A DNA stretch of 64,000 nucleotides from Candidatus Roizmanbacteria bacterium UBA6242 (lineage in GTDB: Bacteria; Patescibacteriota; Microgenomatia; UBA1406; GWC2-37-13): positions 106,207 through 170,206 of the forward strand of contig DJWA01000002.1 in the NCBI GenBank assembly GCA_002440905.1. Direction: 5' to 3'. Both the position numbers and the translations under genes were made by a program. Positions 50,795-59,541 of this stretch are shown here, piece after piece (positions within the stretch are counted from its first letter, which is position 1; every line of letters starts with the position of its first letter). The notes under the pieces were generated by a model that was not told where the DNA came from, ran no database searches, and saw nothing but the letters and a program-made list of their open reading frames with translations.

Positions 50795-53044
50795 TTATTG
50801 TTTCATCAACTCAATTAAAAATATTTTATCGGTTGATAAATTGGTATTATAGATGATTTCACGACCTTTGACAACTGGAGAAAAATTCTGGTTGAGTACG
50901 TAGATGTTGTTGCCAGTCGTAAACTCTAGGACAAAATCCGAATTTGGAGCGCCAATTTGTTTTTGAATGACAAACTGGTAAATTTGACGCTCGTTGACTA
51001 CTTTTTGATTTAAAGAATAGCTTATTTTGATTTCAGCCGTTTCTGTGGGTTTTATTTCAAAAAAGAATCCGACGGTTTTGTATTTATCGTCTTTTTGGTC
51101 TACTTCATCGACTCTAACCCCATTCTTAGTAACTTCCTTGACGGTCACGTCACGAGGCAAAAGTACTTGAAAATAATTCCTGAAAAGACCGGTCGGAAAT
51201 ACCAGGGCGGGGGAGTTATTCTTGTATTGAATTGATAGTAGGTGGTTGATCTGACCTTCGTTGTCGATGTTAGTTTTTAAATACAAACTCCGATTAACAA
51301 AATAATTAGCCTTATTCGATCCGACATTAGCGTCATACGGGAAAAGATAATCTATTATGCAATCTTGGGAGAGAGTACACTTTGGTTCAATTACCCGACC
51401 CGACCAGAAAGAAGAATCGAAAAGAGCCTGAATCGACGGATCTTTTACATAGACTGTTAATTGTTTTTCGTCAAGAGATCTCTTAACCTCACGGGCAAGT
51501 ATTTTTGGTGATACCCGGTCGAGATTAATAAATAGTTGATTCATAAGTCCTGAAAGGAAATTTCTTTTCTGGGTCGAGCCAGGGAAAAAATCTTTTTCAA
51601 CGTGGAGTTGGGTTTTTAGGTAAAAGTTTTTAGCATTAATGTGCTCGTCGTAATCCGGAATGTAAAGATCACCGAAAGCTGCCAAAACATTTTCTATTGC
51701 TGACGTTGTAATGAGGATGGCTCCCTCAAAGTCTTCAAAACCCATTTCATTATCGAGAAAGAAAAGTGCTTCCTGATGGTTTTCAAGGAAATCGGGTGAA
51801 AAGTTAGAATCCCTTAAAAACCAATGGGGAACGCCAAGGTATTTTGATAAAGGTATTGGCGGATCTATGTGGACTGTAAGTTGTCCGTCGGCATCATACA
51901 CGTCATACACTTCGACTTTCTGAACCTCATAGTTGCCGACTTTAAGGATTCCAAATGAGCCGATAAAACCGCCTCCCGGCCTCAGTTCTCTATTATTGGC
52001 AAAGTAAACTAGATATTTTTTTTCAGTTGGGGAGAACAGTTGGGATTCTAGGTAGTTTATGATTTTTCCCGATTTGCCGATCAGGTCAACGACTTCGATC
52101 ATTTCGGTTTTTATTTTGTTAATAATCGGTATTCCTGACGGAAGCTTTTGGTTCAAAACAGAAAGGTCGTCGTTAATTATCGCTAAGCTACTCTTTATTT
52201 TCTTGAATCTCAACGTCAAATCGGCTTTTTCTTCTGGTGATTTGCTTTTTGTGAATATCAATATCTGCAACTCGCTGGCGCCTTCAACTATAGAGGTGAC
52301 CTCTTTTATTACTGTCAATCCTTTGGCGCTGATATCGATTGAATTATCGGGAAATGACGCGACTCCGAAAAGCAGCCATGTCGGTCGCGCATAACTATAA
52401 AGGTTCTTCGAGATGTCTAAATAAAAGTTACCGAGACCAACGTGTTTACTAACTTTTTCAAACGACTCTTTTCTTAGTCCATCATATGACAAAGCCGTGT
52501 GAAATATTGAGAGAGCTAGTGGTGGAATAAATAAGAAGTGGTAAATGAACACAAATACAATAAATATGATAGTTATAGTTTTTGTCGTTATATATTTACT
52601 CAGATTAATTTTTAATCCGGCCTTTGGGGTCTGAGGTTTGATGAAATGGCGGGTGTTTATAAAAAGATGGCTTTCTGAAGTTTTTGAAAAGGCAAACCAC
52701 AATACCTTATCAAGATCCTGGTCGGTCAAGAATTCCGAGGCGACTGACACGGTTTTGATATATTGCGATTTACCCTTATTCTTTTTAATGTCTTTCTTCT
52801 GGTTTAGCATGATGTAGATAATTTTCTTTTGCGGATATTTCTTTATGTGTTCGGGAGAGAAAGGTTCGTTTATGAAGAAACAATAATCGAAGCGGTCAAG
52901 TGATTCTATCCGGCGCGAAGAAAAGAAGTATTCGACAGAAGATTCCTTGAGCCTTTCCTTGAGATTGTCGATAAAGCCGTAGTTATTTTTGGAAACTATT
53001 AAGGCTTTTTGTTTTTCTTCAAGGATTTCGGTCGTAAAGGACAT
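50795..53044 (-). CDS. DUF4012-family protein, large extracytoplasmic
   Basis: 749 residues. A cytoplasmic N-terminal part (~170 residues, with Lys-rich IDNLKERLKESSVEYFFSSR), one helix (TIIFIVFVFIYHFLFIPPLA), then the DUF4012 domain: YLVYFANNRELRPGGGFIGS, KVGNYEVQKVEVYDVYDADG, LGVPHWFLRDSNFSPDF. DUF4012 is related to LytR-type cell-surface proteins; function is unknown. First gene of the seven-gene operon, divergent from the cytidylyltransferase. Confidence 0.85.
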   Translation of the reverse strand: MSFTTEILEEKQKALIVSKNNYGFIDNLKERLKESSVEYFFSSRRIESLDRFDYCFFINEPFSPEHIKKYPQKKIIYIMLNQKKDIKKNKGKSQYIKTVSVASEFLTDQDLDKVLWFAFSKTSESHLFINTRHFIKPQTPKAGLKINLSKYITTKTITIIFIVFVFIYHFLFIPPLALSIFHTALSYDGLRKESFEKVSKHVGLGNFYLDISKNLYSYARPTWLLFGVASFPDNSIDISAKGLTVIKEVTSIVEGASELQILIFTKSKSPEEKADLTLRFKKIKSSLAIINDDLSVLNQKLPSGIPIINKIKTEMIEVVDLIGKSGKIINYLESQLFSPTEKKYLVYFANNRELRPGGGFIGSFGILKVGNYEVQKVEVYDVYDADGQLTVHIDPPIPLSKYLGVPHWFLRDSNFSPDFLENHQEALFFLDNEMGFEDFEGAILITTSAIENVLAAFGDLYIPDYDEHINAKNFYLKTQLHVEKDFFPGSTQKRNFLSGLMNQLFINLDRVSPKILAREVKRSLDEKQLTVYVKDPSIQALFDSSFWSGRVIEPKCTLSQDCIIDYLFPYDANVGSNKANYFVNRSLYLKTNIDNEGQINHLLSIQYKNNSPALVFPTGLFRNYFQVLLPRDVTVKEVTKNGVRVDEVDQKDDKYKTVGFFFEIKPTETAEIKISYSLNQKVVNERQIYQFVIQKQIGAPNSDFVLEFTTGNNIYVLNQNFSPVVKGREIIYNTNLSTDKIFLIELMKQ

Positions 53045-53067
53045 AATACTTATTGTATAATTTTAGG

Positions 53068-53541
53068 GTGACAAAAGAGGCCATAATTATTTCTTATCAC
53101 GATCTCAAACGATCGACGAAATTATTCGAAGGGAAAAATGTAGTTCTTGTCGGAGGATGCTTTGACCTTTTACATTACGGACATGTCCAGTTTCTTAAGT
53201 CGGCGTCGGGTACGGGTGATTTTTTGATAATCGCTTTGGAAAGTGACGAATTTATAAAAAGGAATAAAAGAAACATCCCGATCCATAACCAACGGGAAAG
53301 AGCCGAGATACTTGCCACTTTGAATATGGTAGACGCGGTGGTCTTACTGCCTTTTTTTGAAAATGAGAAGGAATACTATAATCTAGTTGAGATAATTAGA
53401 CCGGGAACAATAGCCGTAACCGAAGGCGACCAATACCTTAAAGAGAAACAGGCTCAGGCAGAAAAGGTAGGCGCTAAAGTCAAGATGGTTACTCAATTAT
53501 TAAAAGAGTTTTCGACGAGAAAAATTATTTCGGAATTTTAA
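53068..53541 (+). CDS. cytidylyltransferase-like nucleotidyltransferase (GTG start)
   Basis: 157 residues from GTG 53068. NVVLVGGCFDLLHYGHVQFLK gives the family HxGH motif, followed by LIIALESDEFIKRNKR and IISEF end. Members activate glycerol-3-phosphate, heptose or phosphoethanolamine with CTP/ATP. TATAAT at 53056-53061 ends 6 nt before GTG 53068, favouring it over TTG 53053, which would fall upstream of the box. Overlaps nothing; thpR follows by 5 nt. Confidence 0.82.
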   Translation: MTKEAIIISYHDLKRSTKLFEGKNVVLVGGCFDLLHYGHVQFLKSASGTGDFLIIALESDEFIKRNKRNIPIHNQRERAEILATLNMVDAVVLLPFFENEKEYYNLVEIIRPGTIAVTEGDQYLKEKQAQAEKVGAKVKMVTQLLKEFSTRKIISEF

Positions 53542-53546
53542 CCTAT

Positions 53547-54086
53547 ATGAGACTATTTTTAGCAATAGAATTGCCGGATAAAGTCAAACAGCAATTGGAT
53601 ACCCAACTTGAAGACGTCAAAAAAAAGTATCCGGAATTTAATTGGGTAACCGCTGATAACTTTCACATAACGGTCTATTTTTTTGGAGAAACTTTTAACA
53701 TCGATCCGGTTAAAAAAAAGATAAAAGACTTGCTCTTTGACAGGGAGGGTTTTTATCTCTATTCGGCAAACATTGACGTTTTTGTCCACCAAAAATTACT
53801 TATGTATCTCAATTTTAGACGCGAGAAAAAACTTGAATCCTTGGCGAATCTGATAAAAGACAACTTCAAAGGGCCGTACTCTGAACAAAAATATGTACCA
53901 CATCTGACAATTGGTCGGGGAAGAAAATCCTCAAAACAACAATATTTTGCGTTGAAGAAGAAGATGGAAAAAGTTGAGATTGATATATCGTTCAATGTGA
54001 CAAAGTTGGTTTTGTTTGAGAGTATCCTTACGGGGAAGAAGCCATATTACAAGAAGCTTGCTACCTTCGCACTTCTAAAAAACTAA
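53547..54086 (+). CDS. thpR: RNA 2',3'-cyclic phosphodiesterase (2H superfamily)
   Basis: 179 residues. Both 2H motifs are intact: FHITVYFFGE and VPHLTIGRG. Opens 2',3'-cyclic phosphate on RNA, an activity of the LigT/ThpR family. Ends in a strong bidirectional terminator. Contrast with the 18701 paralog-like protein that has lost one His. Confidence 0.88.
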   Translation: MRLFLAIELPDKVKQQLDTQLEDVKKKYPEFNWVTADNFHITVYFFGETFNIDPVKKKIKDLLFDREGFYLYSANIDVFVHQKLLMYLNFRREKKLESLANLIKDNFKGPYSEQKYVPHLTIGRGRKSSKQQYFALKKKMEKVEIDISFNVTKLVLFESILTGKKPYYKKLATFALLKN

Positions 54087-54119
54087 AAACCACCCCTTTT
54101 CGTGCTGAGTGGTTTTTAG
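54083..54119. terminator. bidirectional intrinsic terminator
   Basis: Perfect 11-bp stem CTAAAAACCAC / GTGGTTTTTAG around a 15-nt loop; A-run and T-run flank it, so it can serve both thpR and the DUF5679 gene. Confidence 0.85.
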
Positions 54120-54145
54120 GTTAAATATTTTATTTAAAGAAAATA

Positions 54146-54289
54146 TTATGCCGCACCGATTTTGTACATTCCTGTTCCACAGTCTGGACATTTTGCTTTC
54201 ATGGCCGGCTTTCCATTTTTCATGGTGACTTTTTCAGGATTGTCAACTTCCTTTTTTGCGCGACATTTTACACAGTACATTGATACCAT
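54146..54289 (-). CDS. DUF5679 zinc-ribbon protein, 47 aa
   Basis: ATG 54289 to TAA at 54148-54146. Two CxxC pairs (MYCVKCRAKKEV and KCPDCGTGMYKIG) make a zinc-ribbon of the DUF5679 family, widely distributed in CPR. ATG 54280 is also in frame. A perfect 12-nt Shine-Dalgarno (54298-54309) lies upstream of 54289, which decides the start. Function unknown; it follows a small membrane protein gene. Confidence 0.85.
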   Translation of the reverse strand: MVSMYCVKCRAKKEVDNPEKVTMKNGKPAMKAKCPDCGTGMYKIGAA

Positions 54290-54297
54290 ATATTTAT

Positions 54298-54309
54298 ATC
54301 ACCTCCTTT
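54298..54309 (-). promoter_or_regulatory. full-length Shine-Dalgarno for DUF5679 gene
   Basis: On the minus strand AAAGGAGGTGAT, fully complementary to the 16S rRNA 3' end. It is the strongest ribosome site in the window, compared with the many genes that appear leaderless. Confidence 0.8.
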
Positions 54310-54312
54310 CAT

Positions 54313-54570
54313 TTACTTAATTATCCTAGCAAAATATAGAGCGATTTCAAGCGCAATCACGACTGCCACCAAAACAAGACTTTTTTTTAGATCTGAAAAA
54401 AAGAAGGAATTCTCAAATTTTTTTTCATTTTGTTTGGGAATCTCTTTAATCTGGGTTGCGACTTTTGTTTCAGCTACATCGGGGACAACTACAGGAGAAA
54501 CCTTTTCAGCAAGCATCATTTTCTTTCGGTACGCGGCGATCATTTTTTGCCTTTTGGTTTTTTTTGGCAT
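54313..54570 (-). CDS. small membrane protein with basic N-terminus, 85 aa
   Basis: From ATG 54570 (an in-frame TTG at 54576 is less likely). The start PKKTKRQKMIAAYRKKM is strongly basic, then a polar linker and one C-terminal membrane helix (SLVLVAVVIALEIALYFARI). This looks like a conserved CPR hypothetical with tail-anchored topology. A -10 TACAAT lies about 15 nt before the ATG. Upstream of DUF5679 in a two-gene operon. Confidence 0.65.
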   Translation of the reverse strand: MPKKTKRQKMIAAYRKKMMLAEKVSPVVVPDVAETKVATQIKEIPKQNEKKFENSFFFSDLKKSLVLVAVVIALEIALYFARIIK

Positions 54571-54608
54571 ACGCAATCACTATAGATTGTAGATACGTAA
54601 AAGTCAAA

Positions 54609-54637
54609 TTGACACGGCCTCACCCAAAGGCTATCAT
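54609..54637 (+). promoter_or_regulatory. promoter of the DUF4446 operon, leaderless type
   Basis: -35 TTGACA (54609-54614), 17-nt spacer, -10 TATCAT (54632-54637), 6 nt to the ATG at 54644. Together with marR and hrcA this gives three consensus promoters with the same short distance to the start codon. Confidence 0.65.
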
Positions 54638-54643
54638 TATTAA

Positions 54644-55090
54644 ATGTTGATATACATATTAATAGGAGCCTGTTTCTTTTGGTTACTTATCCTCACTTTC
54701 ATCTTTGTAAAACTCAGGAACCATTACTATAATCTTATTTCGACGACTAAAAAAGAAAGGTTGGATGACATCCTAGACTCACTAATTAGTGGTGAAAGGA
54801 TGCTTAAAGCCGAAGTCGACGATTTGAAAAAAAGATTGGAAGCTGAGGTCAAGAAATCTAGCCTTCACCTTCAAAAAATTGGGCTTGTGAGATTCAATCC
54901 TTTCGGCACCGTTGGTGGCGAACAAAGCTTTGTGGCCGCATTTGTAGACCAAGAAAACAGCGGAATTGTTCTCAATTTTATTTACACAAAAGAAGGCTTA
55001 AGAGTGTATACTAAAAGGGTAAAAAAAGGTATCGGAGTAGAGTACGAACTATCAAAAGAAGAAGAAAAAGCGATTGAAAAAAGTATATAA
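54644..55090 (+). CDS. DUF4446 protein
   Basis: 148 residues: N-terminal helix (IYILIGACFFWLLILTFIFV), coiled coil (RMLKAEVDDLKKRLEAEVKK), then VRFNPFGTVGGEQSFVAAFV and NFIYTKEGLRVYTKRVKKG, the DUF4446 signature. Function unknown; probably membrane-anchored cytosolic domain. Leads an operon that reaches the DUF3048 and sec genes. Confidence 0.85.
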   Translation: MLIYILIGACFFWLLILTFIFVKLRNHYYNLISTTKKERLDDILDSLISGERMLKAEVDDLKKRLEAEVKKSSLHLQKIGLVRFNPFGTVGGEQSFVAAFVDQENSGIVLNFIYTKEGLRVYTKRVKKGIGVEYELSKEEEKAIEKSI

Positions 55091-55123
55091 GTATATTTAC
55101 TAGTTAGTATTTTTTAAAAAAAT

Positions 55124-56287
55124 ATGATAGACAAAAAAATGGCTTGGGTAATTGTTTTTGTTGTTTTTATGCTTTCCGCCGTTAGTTCATATTCTTTTTT
55201 CAAAGGTGGAAGCGTTGCAACCATTTTGTCACCTCTATCAAACTATAAACCCCCTTCCCCAAATGGAGTGTCGGTTTCTCCCGACGAACCAAAAACCGAA
55301 CAATGTCCGATAAACGGGGAAATGCTTGCAAAGTCACAGAGAACTAATTGGGAAAAAAGAAGACCCCTTGCAATTGTCGTTGAAAATCACAAAGAATCAA
55401 GACCGCAGTCTGGTCTGACGGCTGCTGATGTTGTGTACGAAGCAGTGGCAGAAGGCGGTATTACTAGATTTTTAGCGATCTTTTATTGTAAAGACGCATC
55501 TCCTGTTGGTCCTGTTAGATCGGCCAGGATATATTTCATCAATCTGTTGGAGGCTTATGGCGCCAACCCGTTATATGCCCACGTTGGAGGAGCAAATACA
55601 CCGGGGCCGGCAGATGCCTTAGGTTATATAAAGGAAATAGGTTGGTCAAATTACAACGATCTCAATCAGTTTTCAGTCCCGTTCCCGTATTTCTGGCGTG
55701 ATTATGAAAGACTGCCGGGAGTTGCTACCGAACACACCGTATACACATCGACCTCAAAACTTTGGCAGTATGCTAAAGATAAAAGGGATCTAACCGATAA
55801 AGATGAAGATGGTGTCGGATGGGATGAGGATTTTACACCTTGGAAATTCGAAGACGACGCGAAATCCGAAGACCGGGGAACGGTTGCTAAGATCGACTTT
55901 GGTTTTTGGGATAGCTTTGCTTCCGATTTCAACGTTGTCTGGACATATGATAAGACGTCAAATTCATACAAAAGATCAAGCGGAGGAGCCCCCCATATGG
56001 ACAAGAATAATGGTAAGCAGATAACTTCAAAGAACGTCATAGTCATATTCGCCAAAGAGTCCCCGGCCAACGATGGATATGAGGGCGGACAACATCTCCT
56101 CTATAGGACAATTGGTTCAGGAGATGCCTTAATATTCAACAACGGCAATGTTATAAAAGGGGATTGGTCAAGGACAGACACAACGGATAATCTGAAATTC
56201 ACAGACGAACAAGGTGCTGAAGTTAGCCTTGTAGGAGGTCAGGTTTTCGTTGAAATGTTGCCGACAGGCAATAAGGTAAACTATTGA
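55124..56287 (+). CDS. DUF3048 (YerB-like) extracytoplasmic protein
   Basis: 387 residues. N-terminal hydrophobic helix (MAWVIVFVVFMLSAVSSYSF), Pro-rich linker, then the DUF3048 domain: PLAIVVENHKESRPQSGLTA, VYEAVAEGGITRFLAIFY, GPVRSARIYFINLLEAYGA. It resembles YerB of Bacillus, a lipoprotein of unknown function. No lipobox Cys is evident, so membrane anchoring by the helix is likely. Confidence 0.85.
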   Translation: MIDKKMAWVIVFVVFMLSAVSSYSFFKGGSVATILSPLSNYKPPSPNGVSVSPDEPKTEQCPINGEMLAKSQRTNWEKRRPLAIVVENHKESRPQSGLTAADVVYEAVAEGGITRFLAIFYCKDASPVGPVRSARIYFINLLEAYGANPLYAHVGGANTPGPADALGYIKEIGWSNYNDLNQFSVPFPYFWRDYERLPGVATEHTVYTSTSKLWQYAKDKRDLTDKDEDGVGWDEDFTPWKFEDDAKSEDRGTVAKIDFGFWDSFASDFNVVWTYDKTSNSYKRSSGGAPHMDKNNGKQITSKNVIVIFAKESPANDGYEGGQHLLYRTIGSGDALIFNNGNVIKGDWSRTDTTDNLKFTDEQGAEVSLVGGQVFVEMLPTGNKVNY

Positions 56288-56288
56288 T

Positions 56289-56864
56289 ATGTTGCAACAC
56301 ATAATTCCTTCCAAAGCAAGGCGAAAGATACTAGAATTCTTTTTCCATCATCCGATGGAAAATTTTTATCTTAGGAAGATCGTAAGAGAAATAGATGAAG
56401 AGGTGAACGCCGTTAAACGCGAGCTTGATATCCTTTCAAACGAGAAGCTGCTTCTCAAGGAAAGAAGGCTTAATAAGATATATTATTCACTTAATAAAAA
56501 CTATCACCTATATGACGAGTTCACTCGAATATTCACCAAGTCGACATCTTTAGCCAAATCAATTTATAAAAACCAATCGGCATTGGGTAAGATTAAGTTT
56601 GTGGCTGTATCCTTGAAGTTTGCCAAGAACGTCGTTATTAAAGAAGATGAAATATATCTTTTGTTTGTGGGTATTATAGTCATCGCTGAAGTCGAGAGTT
56701 TAATTCATGAGGCGGAAAAGACTTTTGGTCGGCCGATAAACTATACCGTTATGACAGAAGACGAGTTTGTCTTTAGGAAAAAGAATAATGATCCGTTTAT
56801 TTGGAGATTTCTTAAGCAACCCAAAATTATGTTGGTTGGACATGAGGACGACTTACTCAAGTAA
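56289..56864 (+). CDS. winged-helix regulator with nucleotidyltransferase-like C-terminus
   Basis: 191 residues. N-terminal winged helix (ARRKILEFFFHHPMENFYLR, EVNAVKRELDILSNEKLL, LNKIYYSLN) and a C-terminal alpha/beta part (IYLLFVGIIVIAEVESLIHE, NYTVMTEDEF) recalling MNT-type nucleotidyltransferase proteins of transcriptional-regulator families in CPR and archaea. The catalytic GS..D motif of active MNT enzymes is not visible, so the domain may be inert. Follows DUF3048 by 1 nt; target unknown. Confidence 0.6.
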   Translation: MLQHIIPSKARRKILEFFFHHPMENFYLRKIVREIDEEVNAVKRELDILSNEKLLLKERRLNKIYYSLNKNYHLYDEFTRIFTKSTSLAKSIYKNQSALGKIKFVAVSLKFAKNVVIKEDEIYLLFVGIIVIAEVESLIHEAEKTFGRPINYTVMTEDEFVFRKKNNDPFIWRFLKQPKIMLVGHEDDLLK

Positions 56865-56873
56865 ACCCCCAAA

Positions 56874-58184
56874 ATGAAAATATTCAAATACTTTTTTTTG
56901 CTCTTAACGGCTTTGCTTATTATTTGGATAGATTTACCCGAGGATTTTAAAGTCGGTAAATATACCGTTAACCCGTTGTCGATTGACACCAACTTATTTG
57001 GAGTAAATATCAAGCGTGATTTTAAAACTCGCCTTGGTCTTGATCTAAAGGGAGGTAGTCATCTAGTCTTTGAGGCCGAAACTAAGGGGGTCAAATCTGA
57101 AGACTTGGCTGAAGCCATCGAGTCGAGCCGAAATATTATAGAACGAAGAGTCAACCTTTTTGGAGTTTCAGAGCCTACCGTCTCCACAAGTAAATCTGGT
57201 CAAAATTATAGGATTACGGTCGATTTGCCAGGAGTAACTGATGTTTCAGAGGCGGTCGCATTGATCGGGCGGACAGCCCAATTGACTTTTCAAGAGCAGG
57301 CGGAAAAAGAGGCAACGACAACACCGACTTTGGTCAATAGCGGGCTGACAGGAAAACACATAAAAAAGGCAACGGTCACGTTTGATCAGCAGAACGGGCA
57401 ACCCCAAGTCGCTCTGTCTTTTAGCGACGAAGGGTCAAAACTCTTTGCTGAAGTCACCAAAAGAAATGTCGGAAAACCAGTCGCAATCGTCGTTGATAAT
57501 TCGCTTATTTCGGCACCAATTGTCCAACAAGAAATTGTCGACGGCAACGCCGTCATAACCGGTTCCTTTACAACTGATGAAGCAAAAAAGCTGGCAATTG
57601 CCATTAATTCCGGGGCGTTGCCGTTGAGCGTTAGGCTTATCGAACAAAAGAATATTGGACCGACTCTTGGTGCGACTGAAGTCAGGAAGAGTTTAGTTGC
57701 CGGAGGCGTGGGACTGATAGCTGTATTGATTTTTATGATTGCTTATTATGGAAAGCTTGGAGTGATTGCCTCGTTGGCGCTTATCATTTATGGGCTCATA
57801 TCTTTTGCGATTATAAGGGTTATTCCGGTAGTTATGACCCTTTCTGGTATAGCGGGATTCATCCTATCCATTGGAATGGCTGTCGACTCGAACATTCTAA
57901 TATTTGAAAGGATAAAGGAAGAGCTGAGGCGCGGTAGGTCTTTTGACATTGCCGCTCGTCTTGGATTCGGACGAGCAATTGATGCCATCAAAGACGCCAA
58001 TATTACAACACTAACGGTCGCATTCATTCTATTCAATCCGTTAAACTGGGAGTTTCTTCCCCAGTTTGGGATGGTTAGGGGATTTGCGCTGACTCTGGCG
58101 ATAGGAGTCGCCACCAGTCTTTTTACCGGTGTAATAATAACGAAACGGCTAATAAATATTTTTTACAAAATCAAAAATGGTTAA
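56874..58184 (+). CDS. secD: protein translocase subunit SecD
   Basis: 436 residues; the six-helix Sec accessory pump that uses proton motive force to finish export. First helix LLLTALLIIWIDLP, periplasmic GLDLKGGSHLVFEAETK, the P2-like NIIERRVNLFGVSEPTV, and the C-terminal helices with AVDSNILIFERIKEELRRG. Shorter than the E. coli form (615). The stop overlaps secF by 8 nt. Confidence 0.95.
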   Translation: MKIFKYFFLLLTALLIIWIDLPEDFKVGKYTVNPLSIDTNLFGVNIKRDFKTRLGLDLKGGSHLVFEAETKGVKSEDLAEAIESSRNIIERRVNLFGVSEPTVSTSKSGQNYRITVDLPGVTDVSEAVALIGRTAQLTFQEQAEKEATTTPTLVNSGLTGKHIKKATVTFDQQNGQPQVALSFSDEGSKLFAEVTKRNVGKPVAIVVDNSLISAPIVQQEIVDGNAVITGSFTTDEAKKLAIAINSGALPLSVRLIEQKNIGPTLGATEVRKSLVAGGVGLIAVLIFMIAYYGKLGVIASLALIIYGLISFAIIRVIPVVMTLSGIAGFILSIGMAVDSNILIFERIKEELRRGRSFDIAARLGFGRAIDAIKDANITTLTVAFILFNPLNWEFLPQFGMVRGFALTLAIGVATSLFTGVIITKRLINIFYKIKNG

Positions 58185-59046
58185 TTTCCTTAAATACAGG
58201 TTCTTGTATTTGATTATTTCCTCAATAGTTATCGGCGTGGGTCTCTTTTCAATTGCCTTTTGGGGGTACAGATTCTCCATAGATTTTGTTGGAGGCACCA
58301 ACGTCGAATACCAGTTGAAAAAGGAAATAAGTCCTTCATCATTTGAAAAGATTCTCAAGGATAATGAAATTGAGGCGATCGAATACCGACTTGAAAAAAC
58401 CAACTTATTTCTTAGAGCGAAAGCGATAACCGATAAGCAAGAAAAAAATTTCAAGAAGGGTCTTGAGTTAAATACCGGAAAAGTCACTGTGTTGAAATCC
58501 GAGACGGTTGGACCAACTCTTGGTCGCGAAACCATGGTCAAAACGGGGATTGCGTCCATACTGGCGATAATCGGCATTCTTGTCTATATGAGTTTTGCCT
58601 TTAAAGGCTACCGATTTGCCATTGCGGCTATATTGGCGATGATACACGACTTTCTGGTTGTAGTGGGGAGTTACTCTCTTTTATCGCACTTTTTTAACGC
58701 CGAAGTCGACACAATGTTTGTGACGGCAGTCTTGACAACTTTATCTTTTTCGGTTCACGATACGATAGTCATCTTCGATAAGGTCAGGGAATATATTCAG
58801 ACAGAAGGTCAGAGTGATATTGAGCATTATGCTAATCGTGCGTTGACCGAAACAATGGTTAGATCTATAAATAACTCAATGACCATCGTATTTATGCTTC
58901 TGGCATTGACTTTGATGGGGGGTTCAACGATTAAGTTTTTTGTAATAGCCTTACTTATCGGAACCATAACCGGGACTTATTCGTCTCCGTTTGTTGCTAC
59001 CCCGATTCTCGTCTGGCTTGAGAAAAGAAAAATTAAAAATTCCTAA
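58177..59046 (+). CDS. secF: protein translocase subunit SecF
   Basis: 289 residues, partner of SecD. RFLYLIISSIVIGVGLFSI first helix, FSIDFVGGTNVEYQL, GPTLGRETMVKTGI, and SVHDTIVIFDKVREYI with VRSINNSMTIVFMLLALTLM. Overlaps secD, so the complex is made at equal rates. Confidence 0.95.
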   Translation: MVNFLKYRFLYLIISSIVIGVGLFSIAFWGYRFSIDFVGGTNVEYQLKKEISPSSFEKILKDNEIEAIEYRLEKTNLFLRAKAITDKQEKNFKKGLELNTGKVTVLKSETVGPTLGRETMVKTGIASILAIIGILVYMSFAFKGYRFAIAAILAMIHDFLVVVGSYSLLSHFFNAEVDTMFVTAVLTTLSFSVHDTIVIFDKVREYIQTEGQSDIEHYANRALTETMVRSINNSMTIVFMLLALTLMGGSTIKFFVIALLIGTITGTYSSPFVATPILVWLEKRKIKNS

Positions 59047-59054
59047 AAAATATT

Positions 59055-59540
59055 ATGGATGATAAAAAAGTAAAAGCTGAGGTTTGTCCGAAATGTGGTG
59101 CACCGTTGGGTGAAGTTGTTGAAACAAAATCTGGGAAAAAACTCCAGAGATGCTCGACCGGTAGTTGGGACCCCGAGACAAAGCAAAACGTTGGTTGCGA
59201 CTTTGTTAAATGGCTGGCGGTTGAGCCGACCGCTCTTGAAGAGAAGTGCCCAAAATGCGGGGCTCCTCTACTTATGGTAACAACCCGAATGGGTAAGAAA
59301 ATGAAAAAGTGTTCGACCGCCACTTGGGACCCAAAGACTAAAACCGCCGGAGGCTGTGATTATGTCGAATGGCTCAAAGGCACAACCGAGGCTCTTGACG
59401 AAGACTGTCCGAAATGCGGTTCGAAGCTTGTCATGTTTACGACCGTATCTGGAAAAAAACTTAAAAAATGCTCGACTAACCAATGGGATCCGCAACAGAA
59501 AATGGCTGTAGGGTGCGACTTTGTTGAATGGCAGAACTAA
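59055..59540 (+). CDS. protein of three tandem topoisomerase-type zinc ribbons
   Basis: 161 residues made of three near-identical units of about 50 residues, each with CPKCG, then C-S-T-x3-W-D-P-x2-K and GCDFV/YxW. This matches the C4 zinc ribbons at the C-terminus of bacterial topoisomerase I, without the topoisomerase itself. It may bind nucleic acid or act as a metal store. It lies between secF and an MBL hydrolase, starting 8 nt after secF and ending 1 nt before the MBL ATG. Confidence 0.85.
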   Translation: MDDKKVKAEVCPKCGAPLGEVVETKSGKKLQRCSTGSWDPETKQNVGCDFVKWLAVEPTALEEKCPKCGAPLLMVTTRMGKKMKKCSTATWDPKTKTAGGCDYVEWLKGTTEALDEDCPKCGSKLVMFTTVSGKKLKKCSTNQWDPQQKMAVGCDFVEWQN

Positions 59541-59541
59541 G

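Noticed and set aside
59055..59540. The repeats as a CRISPR or DNA repeat array
   Set aside because: The repetition is at protein level within one open frame with diverged codons, not DNA repeats with spacers.
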